Part shown: positions 26,345 to 37,945 of the stretch, in pieces
How positions within the stretch are numbered: the first letter of the stretch is position 1
How the letters are laid out: every line of letters starts with the position of its first letter
Source: Poecilobothrus nobilitatus
Taxonomy: Eukaryota; Arthropoda; Insecta; Diptera; Dolichopodidae
NCBI GenBank assembly: GCA_947095535.1
Contig: OX352772.1
Coordinates: 44,349,445-44,413,444 of the forward strand
Reading direction: 5' to 3'
Length of the DNA stretch: 64,000 bases
Notes under the pieces: generated by a model
What the model was told of the DNA's origin: nothing
The model's input: only the letters and a program-made list of their open reading frames with translations
Database searches by the model: none
Program-made: the position numbers and the translations under genes

Positions 26345-27664
26345 TAAACGAGGAAGAATACAGTTGACTTTGTCAACTCTTAGATACTCGTACGAACCGT
26401 TAGTATGTTCACAGCCACTCTGCTTACAATATTATTTTTTTAATATTTTAGTATTTTAAAATAATTTGGGTGAATTTTATAATTTCTAGAACTATGGGTT
26501 GTACATATATTCAAACTATATGTTTATATGACCATTCTTCAAAAGCAGATTCTAACCTTCCACATAACGATTATCAATCCAAAACTTTTTCAAATATTCT
26601 ATAGCACCATTTAATACTAAGCGGTAAATGTATATTAAATTTACTAAGTACAAAACAGTAAATATAATTTTAAATATTATATTATATTATATTTAAATAT
26701 TCCATTGACAGAATAATTTCTTATAAGTACAATAAAATACATATGTGTATGTAAATACGGCGCTATATAATATACATCTATACTCTTATCATTCATTCAC
26801 TAGTGACATATACGATATGTAAATAAACATGATATTATATAAGTATGTATGTATATCAATATCATATAAATAAAAATTCTTCAAGCAACCGTTATGTTGT
26901 ATATTTATTTACATTTTTTTGTACTACGCATTATATCCTCAACAATTTCAAATTAGCGAGTAAAACAAAATGCAAAAAATTAGTTAAAGAAATTTGTTAG
27001 AAAATTTGAAAAAATCAAGTAACACTTTCGTCAATTATAAAGTAACCCTATATTATTAAAAAAAGTTATTAACAGAAATAAGAGTATAATATTGAAGCTT
27101 TAATTTTTGTGTATTACTTCAAAAAAATTTTAACAGGTGTTCAAAAATAGGAAATTTTCAGTTTTTGACCCCTTACAGCTCCTAAACGGGGGGTGATACA
27201 AAAAAAATTTCTGAAATGACTCATACTAATTTTCAAAGATCTAACTTCTGTCAAAATTTTAAGTTTCCAACTTTAACCGTTTAGAAGATGGAAGGGTTAA
27301 AGAATTTTGCAAAATTTGAGTTTCGCATAACGGTAAATTAAGACACCGTATGCAACAAAAGTATATTTATTGTATATATACTTTTAAAGCTAATGAAAGT
27401 AGTAATCTTTTGGCGTTTTCAAAATGAAGATATACCTTATACAACTTGTGCTATAACAATTTAAATATAGAGCTTTTTTGAACCTTTGGGGAGCTGGGAG
27501 TTAGCGTGCTGACGGACGGACGGACGGACGGACATGGCTCAAAAGTCTTAGAATTTTTTTCTGATCCGATCCATACCTTTGAAGGTATATCTAGCTCACT
27601 TATTTCGAGGTGTTACAAACGAAGGAGTAATTTTATTATACCCGATCCTATCGTACGGGCATAA
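26345..27664 (+). mobile_element. DINE-1/Helentron-like element, copy 2
   Basis: Same 5' end (AAACGAGGAAGAATACAG) and 3' hairpin as copy 1, but about 250 bases before the GACGGACGGACG tract are deleted: GGGGAGCTG joins directly to GGAGTTAGCGTG. The last base of the terminal box is changed (CGGGCATAA), weakening the hairpin. Confidence 0.75.
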
Positions 27665-30084
27665 ATATCATAATCATAATTCTTTTCGCATTTTTATATC
27701 CGTATAAACATAGTTCTAAGGGTATATATAAATTTGCTAATAGGTTTATAACATTATAAAAGAGACAAAACAGACATAGAAATGTATATATTATATTCTT
27801 GCTCAGGATTAAATTCTGAGTCAATTTAGTAATGTGTCCGTCTGTTCAACCTTTTACACGATACCTCAAAAAAGAATTGGTCCAAGATTCTGAAGTTTTC
27901 ACTATTTCATTTCATAGCTGCCATATGCAACTTTATTTTGTATATGAGAATAAATTAGTGTTTAATTCGGCTAAGTATTTAAAATTTTCGGCTCCATGAA
28001 AAATGTCCCCAAAATTGGAGACATTTTTCGTTTATTTTAGGGACGTCTATAAAAATTATATTTTGTAAACTTTTTACTTAAGAAAAGTCCCCAAAAAAAT
28101 CTAAAACACAATTATGGAAAAAAGTCCCGAATCAAAAGTATTTTTCTGAGGTTGGATATAGGAAATTCCAAAAAAATAAATTCCTTTTCACATATACTTA
28201 AATAATCCGTAAATATTCTCATAAATTAAAATATTCCGTAAAAGGGAAATATCCTGATTTTGAATCCAACTCTAAAATTGCTCCTAATTCAGAATCTCAG
28301 ACATATGTACATAAATATTCTGAAAAAGGGGGCAATCCTGATTTTGAATCTAACTCTAAAATCAATATGTTTTTAAATACTGAACAGAATGAAACAGTAG
28401 GAAACATACAAAAAATAGTAGCTAAGATAGAATAGTAGTTCTTCTCAAAAGGAAAATGTATGCCAACAACCTCTGTAAAAATTTGGTTGGTCTAGTGCAA
28501 CAATTCCAAGTAGCTGCGAAATATACAACAAAAAATATACAAAAATAAAGCAAGACACCTGAAATTTTGTAAAATATGAATTCCCCAAATTGTCTACAGT
28601 TATCCTAGAGTTGACACAGTCTACATGCAACTGTAGAATTTTACACTTTTCTTCTTTTTTACATATTATTATAAATAGAAACCAAAAAAAAAAAAAAAAT
28701 GATCTGTTCATTTAAAATAAAATTATCTCTTTTTTATACAAAAGCTTTCGTAACATTTTCTATGTCGTTAATGTATAAATACATATTATGTATACATACA
28801 TATATGTATATATTCTAACTAAAAGCTGAATGCATAAATTGCGGAATGCATTAAAGTGTTTGAATGGAACCAATTAAATGCAAAATTAATTTTTAGCTTG
28901 CTTTGGTCACCATTTTATCAATGAGTTCAAAAAAATTTTAATTATAGTCAATTGTTTTTTAGCAAAAAATAAACATAAAATGAATGAAAATAAAGAATAT
29001 AATTAAGTTAAAAAAATTTTATTTTATACTTATATATCACAAAATAAATTATATGTTAAACAATGTATACTATATTATGTAAATAGAGAACCAAGGGAGT
29101 TTACAAGGTACACATTTCCAAAATATTATTATAATCTCAAGCGAAACTCACATCAATTGTCAGGCCATGAAATGCAGAGAGTAAAAGCTTAATAATGGGT
29201 TAAAAGCTGACAAATTTGCACGTAGTCTTATGTAAAAAAATAGTGGGCCAACTATAAATCTTGAAATAACCCAAAAATCATTTACTTTATTCAATTTGGT
29301 CCAAAGAGAAAATTAAAGTCGCATCTTTGTTACATAATTCATTAAAGAAAAATATTTTAAAATATAATATTTTCATTCATAAATATGCATTTAAAAAACT
29401 GTCTTCCTTTAAATTTTTTATTTTTTTAAGCTTCTTAAGATAAATTACCTCGATATCTCAATAGTATACGTCAAGACTACTTTCATACTTTAAAATTTTG
29501 TACACGCTTATATGGTATAATCGAGGATCACATCAATTATGAAATTATTCATACGCGCGAGACGTGAGAATCGATTGCAATTCTCTCACAACAACATTCA
29601 TGTGTTTTATGTTCTTGGCCTGTTTATTTAGGTCTTCAATTTATGAAGAAAAACTTGAATAGATAAAAAAAAATTAATATTTGCTTTATTTTAAAGAATT
29701 TTTCTTTTTAACTTATAAGAAAAATGTTTAATAATGTACAAATTATTTTCCCAAAGTGTTAAAGTTCCAGATCTGTACAAATTTTCAATTTTCGATTTCA
29801 GATTGTTTATGAATGGAAGCTGATTCAAAAATTTGTTTCTAAAAATATACATGTTTACCTTTTATTTTTAAGAATTTTACTCCTATTTCCAAAACACTTT
29901 ATGTACACATTTAAAAAAAAAAGAAGAAAAAGAAAAGACATAATATTGATATTGAAAAAATACATGAAATATGATTACAATTATTCATGACTAATTTATA
30001 TGCATATTAAAAAATATATATTTAAGACTTAAAATAAAAAATAAAAGTTATGCAATAGAAAATTTCATTACCTACATAAAACTT
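27665..30084. other. Intergenic AT-rich DNA with small repeats
   Basis: Contains a 10-bp perfect hairpin (27998-28007 with 28020-28029) and a direct repeat of ATCCTGATTTTGAATC at about 28251 and 28333. No ORF here looks coding. Confidence 0.5.
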
Positions 30085-30380
30085 TAAATTCTTAAAGGGG
30101 CTTCGGTAGCCTAGTGAGTAGGCGTGTGGCGTATTAACCGAAGGAGTGTGGGTTCGATCTCTGCACAGGTCGTAAGTGTTTTTTTCTTTACATATCCCCT
30201 TACGACCAAATATAATGTAAATATATAGTATATAATATAAACAAAATAAATAATATTAGTATATAATTTAATAATATATAACCTATAATGGCCTAAAGTA
30301 GCCGATGGTTCAATAATATTGCATTATATTTTTGTATGTAATATTAATATAAATAAATAAATAAAAAATAAATTCTTAAA
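30085..30380 (+). mobile_element. tRNA-derived SINE, type B, with 12-bp target-site duplication
   Basis: The element 30097-30368 is flanked by perfect TAAATTCTTAAA duplications (30085-30096 and 30369-30380). The head GGGGCTTCGGTAGCCTAGTG and the B-box-like GTGGGTTCGATCTC are the same as in type A. After CCCCTTACGACC the body is entirely different (AATGGCCTAAAGTAGCCGATGG) and ends in an ATAAATAA repeat. Confidence 0.9.
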
Positions 30381-30441
30381 TAAATTTTATAATTTTTAAT
30401 GATATATGTATGTACATATGTAAACAATAAACGGTACTATT

Positions 30442-32018
30442 AAAAACGAGGAAGAATAACTGTATATTCCTTACTGAAGAATAACTGCCTTTGTCAATTC
30501 TTAGACCCGTACGAACCGTTAGTATGTTCATAGCCTGTCGCTCTGCTTATATTACTTTTTTTAATTTTTTAGTATTTTAAAATAATTTGGGTGAGTTTTA
30601 TAATTTCTAGAATTATGGGTTGTATATATATTCAAACTATATGTTTGCACATTCTTCAAAAGCAGATTCTAACCTTCCACATAACGATTATCAATCCAAA
30701 ACTTTTTCAAATATTCTATAGTACCATTTAATACTAAGCGGTAAATGTATATTAAATTTACTTAGTACAAAATAACAAATATAATTTTAAATATTATATT
30801 ATATTATATTTAAATATTCCATTGACAGAATAATTTCTTATAAGTACAATAAAATACATATATGTATGTAAATACGGCGCTATATAATATACATCTATAC
30901 TCTTATCATTCATTCATCAGTGACATATACGATATGTAAATTAACATGTTATTATATAAGTATGTAATGTATGTATATCAATATCATATAAATAAAAATT
31001 CTTCAAGCAACCGTTATGTTGTTTATTTATTTACAGTTTTTTGTACTACGCATTATATCCTCAACAATTTCAAATTATCGAGTAAAACAAAATGCAAAAA
31101 ATTCGTTAAAGAAATTTGTTAGAAAATTTGAAAAAATCAAGTAACTCTTTCGTCAATTATAAAGTAACCCTATATTATTAAAAAAAGTTGTTAACAGAAA
31201 TAAGAGTATAATGTTGAAGCTTTAATTTTTGTGTATTACTTCAAAAAAATTTTAACAGGTGTTCAAGTTACAGGTGTTTAAAAATAGAAAATTTTCAGAT
31301 TTTGACCCCTTACAGCTTCTAAACGGGGGGTGATACAAAAAAAATTTCTGAAATGACTCATACTTATTTTCAAAGATCTAACTTCTGCAAAAATTTCAAG
31401 TTTCCAACTTAAACCGTTTAGATGATAGAAGGGTTAAAGGATTTTGCAATAATTCAGTTTCGCATACCGGTAAATTAAAACACCGTATAGCACAAGTATA
31501 TATTTATTACATACATGCGTTTAAAGCTCATAATAGCACCTATCGTTTGGAATTGAAGATATACCTTATAGAGCTTGTGTTATAACAATTTAAATATTGA
31601 GATTTTTCGAAATTTGGGGGGCTGTAGCTCCTTAACGGGTGGGGCTACAGAAAAATTTAAATTAACATAAAAATAATATTTTTATGATATCTATCAACAG
31701 TTAAAATTTCATGGCTCTATTTCAAAGTTTCGAAGTTTTGGTCGGACTCAACCAAAAAAAAATAGGAAACTCAACCAAAAAAAAATAGGAAACCTACAAA
31801 TTGCTCTCAGAATATTTTGTGTAAATTTCCAGATTCTAGCTTTCTTAGTTTTTGAGTTAGCGTGCTGACGGACGGACGGACGGACATAACTTAATCGACT
31901 CAGAATTTGATTCTGATCCGATCCATACCTTTGAAGGTATATCTAGCTCGCTTATTTCGAGGTGTTACAAACGAAGAAGTAATTTTATTATACCAGATAC
32001 TTATCGTACGGGTATAAT
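30442..32018 (+). mobile_element. DINE-1/Helentron-like element, copy 3
   Basis: Full-length copy with a 5' insertion that partly duplicates GAAGAATAACTG. It keeps both core segments, the GACGGACGGACGGAC tract (31867-31885), the CGACTCAGAATT-x-GATTCTGATCC segment, and the terminal TTATACC/GGTATAA hairpin. It is followed directly by a truncated second copy. Confidence 0.78.
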
Positions 32019-32940
32019 AAATTCTTCAAGCAACCGTTATATTTTTATTTATTAAATTTTTTTGTACTATTCATCATCCTCAACAATTTCATATTATCGA
32101 GTAAAAAAAATGCAAAAAAATCGTTAAAAAAATTTGTTAGAAAGATTTAGAAAAATGAAGTCAAACTTTCGTCAATTTTAAGGTAACCCTATATTATTAA
32201 GAAAAGTTGTTAATAGAAATAAAAATATAATGTTGGAGCTTTAATTTTTGTATATAAGTTCAAAAAAAATTTGGACGGGTGTTTAAAAATAAGGAATTTT
32301 TTAGTTTTTGACTCTATACAGCTTCGAAACGGGGGGCGATACAAAATATTTTCTAAAAGTATGAGTCACTTATTTTCAAAGACCTAACATCTTTCAAAAT
32401 TTCAACTTTCTAACATAAACCGTTTGGAAGATAGAAGGAATTTAGCGAAATTTGAGTTTCGCATAACGGTAAATTAAGACACCGTATGGCACCGTATGGC
32501 ACAAGTATATATTTATTGTATATATATTTTTAAAGCTAATAAAAGCAGTAATCGTTTGGCGTTTTCTTGTTGAATTTGTTGAATGAAAATTGAAGATATA
32601 CCTTATACAACTTGTGTTATAACAATTTAAATATAGAGCATTTTCGAAATTTGGGGAGCTATAGCTCTGTAACGGATGGGGCTACAGAAAAAAGTTGTTA
32701 ATAGTTGTTAATATAATAAAATTAATATTTTCTATCAGCAGTTAAAATTTCATGGTTCTATTTTAAAAAAAATGTGGAGATCTAAAAGTTAGTTCTTGAA
32801 GAGCTACCCGAAGTTTTGGTCGGATCTCAACCTAAAAAATAGGGAACCTACAAATTGATGTAAAAATATTTTGTGCTAATTTCAAGACTCTAGCTTTCTT
32901 AGTTTTTGAGTTATCTTTCTGACGGAGAGACGGACGGAAA
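32019..32940 (+). mobile_element. Truncated tandem copy of the DINE-like element
   Basis: Immediately after copy 3, the sequence restarts at an internal point (TTCTTCAAGCAACCGTTAT) and follows the element to its GACGGAGAGACGGACGG tract, then breaks off into a minisatellite. It is more diverged than copies 1-4 and lacks both ends. Confidence 0.7.
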
Positions 32941-33085
32941 AAAAACATTATTCTTTTTGGTAGTTTTTGTTTTGGGGATTTTGTTTTTGGTGATTTTGTT
33001 TTTGGAAATTTTGTTTTTGAGGATTTTGTTTTTGGAAATTTTGTCTTGGACACTTTGTTATGGGCATTTTGACTTGGGGATCTTA
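32940..33085. repeat. TTTTGTTTTTGGGGA-type minisatellite
   Basis: About eight units of 15-18 bases (GATTTTGTTTTTGGAAAT and variants) directly follow the GGAC tract of the truncated element. Related to the array at 13725-13855. In reverse it gives an open lysine/threonine/proline frame that I do not regard as a gene. Confidence 0.75.
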
Positions 33086-33649
33086 TGATCAACCCAGAAT
33101 AATGAAATCGTAATTTGTAAAATGTATTTAGATACTTATCTTTATCTTTTATTTTAATATTATTCAATTATTTGACATTTCAATTCATAAAGAATGCGAA
33201 AAAAGTTAAAAATTAAACGATATTTTGATGACTGCGTTACGGTAGCATTTATTTGTGGACATTTTCATACATTTCATTCAATATATTTAATTCTACTTTA
33301 TCAGTTGTCACTTTGATGCATACAGATGCGTACAGAGCAGAGTGCAATAAGAGCGTGTATTGTAGAATGCAGTATAAGATCTGTGTAGATAATCTTAATA
33401 AAAAATGGGATGAACAATTTGTTTGAAAAGAAAATTTATAAAAGATTTTTGATTGGATTAATAAAAAAAACTAATATAGTAACACTGATAATTAGAAATT
33501 AATATTTTTAATAAAAATGTAATTAAAATAAAAAAACTAGAAGAATAAAGTTCTCACTTTACAAAAAAAAAAAATTTGTATAGTGCGTTTTTTTTTTGTT
33601 TAATTGTAGCTAAGAATTCTTATTTTTTTTTGTAGAAGAGCAAATAAGT

Positions 33650-34850
33650 TTACACGTTTTTAGCACATTTCCAAAAAAAATTTTAAAAAATGAGCCTATT
33701 AGTTTCACTCTGCCGTCCGTCCGTCCGTCTGTCCGTCGGCAGGTTTACAAAACTTTTACACCGTTAAAGATAGAGAAAAAAAATTTTAACCGTGTGTAGG
33801 TCTCATAAAATAATTCATTTTGTGAAAAAACTTTTTCGTGTAGCCCCATCCATTACGGAGCTACGGACCCTCAAACTTTGAAAAAGCTCTATTTTTAGAT
33901 GCGCATATCTCATGTTTGCTTAAAATTTCTTCAATAGGCATATTTCTTCCTTCCTTCTTCGACAGGTATATTTTTACCTTTGTAAATTAATATCAAAATT
34001 ATACATTTTTTTTAATTTAGTTTTCAAATTTTCCGTTATGTGAAAACCAAATTTTGCATGATTTTTCTACCTTCATAACTCCAGCACGTTTTTAGATAGA
34101 GGCTTGAAATTTTCGGAAAATCGGCAAGACAAAAAAAATAAAGCTCCAGTAATATATTTTTATTTGTCTGAATGGTTTCTTTTAATTGTATAGGGTTCCA
34201 AAGTTACAACTCCCCCACCAAATTGCAAAAAAGCCCTATTTTCAGATGTGTATATCTCACGCTCTACTTATTAGTTTTACAATCTAAAAACACTAGAAGA
34301 CCGGACATTTTCTTACCTCTATAAAACAATATCAAAATTATGCAATATTATGTAATTTACTATTTAAATTTACCGTTATTTGAAAACCAAATTTTGCATG
34401 ATATTTATTTTATCATAACTCCGGCACGCTTTGAGATAGGAACTCCGAAATTTTGAGACAAGAAAGAACTTTTAGAATTAGTATAAGTTTTCTTAGAAAT
34501 TTTTTTTGTACCAACCCCTGTTTAAGAGCTATTAGGGCTCAAAAATTGAAAATTTCCTATTTTTAGGCACCTGTACAAATTTTTCTTCGGCAAGACATAA
34601 AAATTAAAGTTCCAGTAATATATTTTTACGTGTTTTAACTATTTTTCTTAGTTATATAGAGTTCCGCACTTACAGCCCCTCAAAATTTCAGAAAAGTCCT
34701 ATTTTCTCGTTTTTTCTTATTACATGAAATTTTCAAATTTTTGTGCAAGTCACAATACTAAACAGTTTGTATTGTCTTTCGGAAATGTGCGCTTTTAAAA
34801 ACCGTTGGTTTACATTTTACCTTGTTTAATACAAATGTTCCCTATAAAGT
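33650..34850 (-). mobile_element. Second repeat family (core shared with DINE-like), inverted copy
   Basis: Reverse orientation. One end (34830-34770) reads in reverse AATGTAAACCAACGGTTTTT and the other contains CCGTCCGTCCGTCC and AGTTTCACTCTG. Both ends match the plus-strand copy at 57115-57845. The internal GTAGCCCCATCC, ACCTGTA and AACTCC-GGCACG segments are shared with the DINE-like family. Non-coding. Confidence 0.7.
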
Positions 34851-36270
34851 TCTCCATATATTTTAGTAATACATTATTATTAACCTATTAGTGTTTAGAT
34901 TTTAGTAGAAACATTATATATATGTACAATAGATACTTATAAGATAATAAATAGGTATATATTTATTTAAATTTATTTAATAGAAATAATGAAAACCTTT
35001 TGGCAAATAACGGCTAACCAGAAACAATAACATTTCTATTATATAATAAATAAAACAATTATTCAATAAATTCATTAATTTTATTCTTTTTAAAAATTTT
35101 ATAATAATTACATACCATATACGTATATACTTATAAACTATACGTATGCACAATGTATTTATGTATACATATATATAAGAACTCAAAAAAAAAAAAAAAA
35201 ACTGTTATATACAATTCAATTAAAAGTGATGAATTTCATCATACATTTTTCAGTTTTAAAAATTATTGGCTTCCATACTAAGTACAATACAATAATTAAT
35301 GATGAACAAAAAAAAACGGATAGGAAGTAAAGAAAAAACAAAAAAAAAAATTAAAGTTCATGTAAAGAAAATTATATGCAAATTTTATTTTTATTTGTTA
35401 TAAATTTTCTCAGATTTTTAATTCTTATATATGTATACATATATATAATATATATATATTTATATGTGTATGAACAATAAATTATTTCAATTTAAATGAT
35501 TAAAAACAAAAACAAAAAATAAAAATTTAATTAAAGAGAATTTTTTTTTTTTTTAAATGCATAAAATACAATACCTAAATATTTATTAAAAATAAATGAT
35601 TTTAATAGAAAAAATTATGCGTACCTTTTTTTTAATTTTATATGAATAATAAAAGTTATATAGAAATTTTCACACATAAAAATTTATATAAAATATTATT
35701 TAGATAATTTATATAATATGTATTATATAATTATTAAAAAAAATTACAGTAGCATGTTAAATTTTATTACATGGAACATTCATTTATTTAAAATATATGA
35801 TACCTTTGTATATTATGCAAGATATAACAGTATAAGTAAAATAAGTAAAAAGATATTTTTTCGATCACTATTGATCGTATTTTTATTATATTTTTCAAAA
35901 TACTAACTAATATCCAATGCGCTTTACTGAGCCTCAATAAATAAAACATATGGATGTTTAATTGCAACAAGATATGGGTTAACAATAATTTCAAATCTGT
36001 TAATTTAATCAATTCCACTGTCAAAGAAGAACACATATAGGTATATAAAATTTGAAATCAATCGATCAAACAATTTTTTTTTTAAGAGCGAAAAAGTTTA
36101 AATATTTGCGCTACAGCCTCAACTTGGCGTCCTGTTAATCATTGATAACGGTGATAACATAGAGAAGTTATTACTTCTTCGCTTCGACTTCACAAATTCA
36201 AGTTGCATGACAGTGATTTATGAACATTTGATATGAGTCATTTCCATCTGACTAATAGGGTATAGTAATT
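34851..36270. other. AT-rich intergenic DNA, nothing recognised
   Basis: Long A/T runs and short TA-rich stretches (35430-35460). Short ORFs are low complexity and I do not support any of them. Confidence 0.5.
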
Positions 36271-36276
36271 AAGTCA

Positions 36277-36327
36277 CCAGCCTCCCAATCGTCTAAAGTT
36301 CTTAGACTCCGACGATTGGGAGGCTGG
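36277..36327. repeat. Perfect 17-bp palindrome with 17-nt loop
   Basis: Arms CCAGCCTCCCAATCGTC (36277-36293) and GACGATTGGGAGGCTGG (36311-36327) are exact inverse complements and unusually GC-rich for this window. A nested inverted repeat GTCTAA/TTAGAC (36291-36296 and 36302-36307) gives an alternative inner fold. Confidence 0.9.
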
Positions 36328-37240
36328 AATCATAATTTCAGTAGTAGTTTATATGGTGGATATAAGATAACATAGATGACACTTTATATAAGATTATGAT
36401 ACGTATATTTTCATATAACCATAACCGAATAAATAAACGGTTTAATTAAAAGAATTATTCTTGAAACTAAAATTTAGTCTAATATGAATAAAAAGAGATT
36501 TTGTGAATAGCTTATATGATCCTTATAGATATGAAGAGAAATAATAAAAAAAGATATGAGTCGTTTCAACATATGAATGAAATTAAAATGCGCTATTTTG
36601 TAAAACGGCCTACACCCTACAGCCTACAGTTTTTTTTTTTTTTTTAATTAAATATATTATGGAAAGGTTCACATTCGAGAGGAAAAGCGCCATAGTTTTA
36701 TTTGTAATATTTATATTCTTCCTAAATTTAAATCTTCTATATTATGCAGTAATTTTTGCACTGTTAAGTTTTTCTTAATATTGCTCTGTCTAAGTAATAA
36801 CCTGTATGTACTTTTAAAATACTCTATACATATATAATTTCTATAATATATATATTTGAGTTTCTGTGTCCTAACGCTATATTGTGTTTCTATCGTTTCT
36901 TTTCATCAATTTTTATTCAACATTATAAGAACAGCAATGACGTGGTCGTATTAAAGATATGTAGTATAGTGAGTAATTTATAGATTTATTATGTTTACTT
37001 TCGCCATTAACCAAAAACTGATGTCAAAAGGGTTAACAATACAAATTATAGGAATCCCTATTTTTTAGTAAATTGCTTATTTGTGTAATCATAGGAATCC
37101 AAGAAATTATAGTGTTTAGTTTTTTTCTGTTATTTATGGCGGATTACGGGTTGGTAAATAAATAAAAAATATTATTTGATGGAAATTTTTTTTTTTTTAT
37201 TTATTTATTTATTTATTCTAGTTCAAAATATACATTTCCT
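36328..37240. other. Intergenic DNA, nothing recognised
   Basis: AT-rich sequence ending in a T-rich run and a TTTA repeat (37190-37216). No supported feature. Confidence 0.45.
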
Positions 37241-37249
37241 TTTTGGAAC

Positions 37250-37945
37250 ACACTATTTTATTTAATTACATGTGAGTGTGTTGACAACTCATACAGCTAG
37301 TAACTGGTGTGGAGTTGCCGTTTCTCCATTTTGCTTCGTGTAGTTGCCTTTTTTAGATATTTTATTCCCAGCATTATTTCGACAGCTTGTAAGATTAAGT
37401 AAATAGCGTTATGTTTGCTTTTATATACTTGATCGCCTTTTTCTTAAATTATGCAACATTTTTTACTTTCTTTTATTACTTTTGCCATAGTGTTATATAT
37501 GTTTATGGCCGTTGGAAGCAAACTTTTTTTATGCAGTTGAGTTCTGCTGCTTGGTATGGCTAGAAGCTCCTTATTTCTGGTTTTTCTATTGGAGATGGCA
37601 TACCTACATTCCCACTTAATATTGTTTTTTTGTTAAATTTTTAGAGGTTTTGTAGACGAATATTGCCTTCTCTAATATGATGTTTCACTGATTTTGTTGA
37701 TTTTTCTTTCCGCAAACATTCTTGTGGTGCTGTAATCTCTGCTGATATAATTAAACACGCCTTTGACTGCTTTTGTTCAACTTTACTGACATTTATTAAT
37801 TAGTCTATCTGCACAAGAGGACCAGTTGATGATGTTGTATCTAATGTGCGGGATTACGTGGGCGTTGATTATCATTCTGGCTATGTTTGGCGCCAGCGTG
37901 ATGTTGGATCTTCTTAATACTCCAATTGCAGGAACGATTTTGCAA
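37250..37945 (-). pseudogene. LINE remnant 3 (RT thumb and C-terminus)
   Basis: Minus-strand frames with stops read AIGVLRRSNITLAPNIA, NAHVIPHIRYNIINWSS, then TRMFAERKI, and finally RKTRNKELLAIPSSRTQL with AINIYNTM. That is the order of the post-catalytic RT region and C-terminal tail of CR1/Jockey-like LINEs. The catalytic box is not present. It is a different, better preserved lineage than remnant 1. Confidence 0.75.

Noticed and set aside
32832..33167. Minus-strand 111-codon ORF rich in KTKSPK repeats
   Set aside because: It is the translation of the GATTTTGTTTTTGG minisatellite plus element tail; the repeat explains the open frame.
36277..36327. microRNA precursor
   Set aside because: The hairpin is about 51 nt with only 17 paired bases, shorter than typical precursors; kept as a palindrome only.
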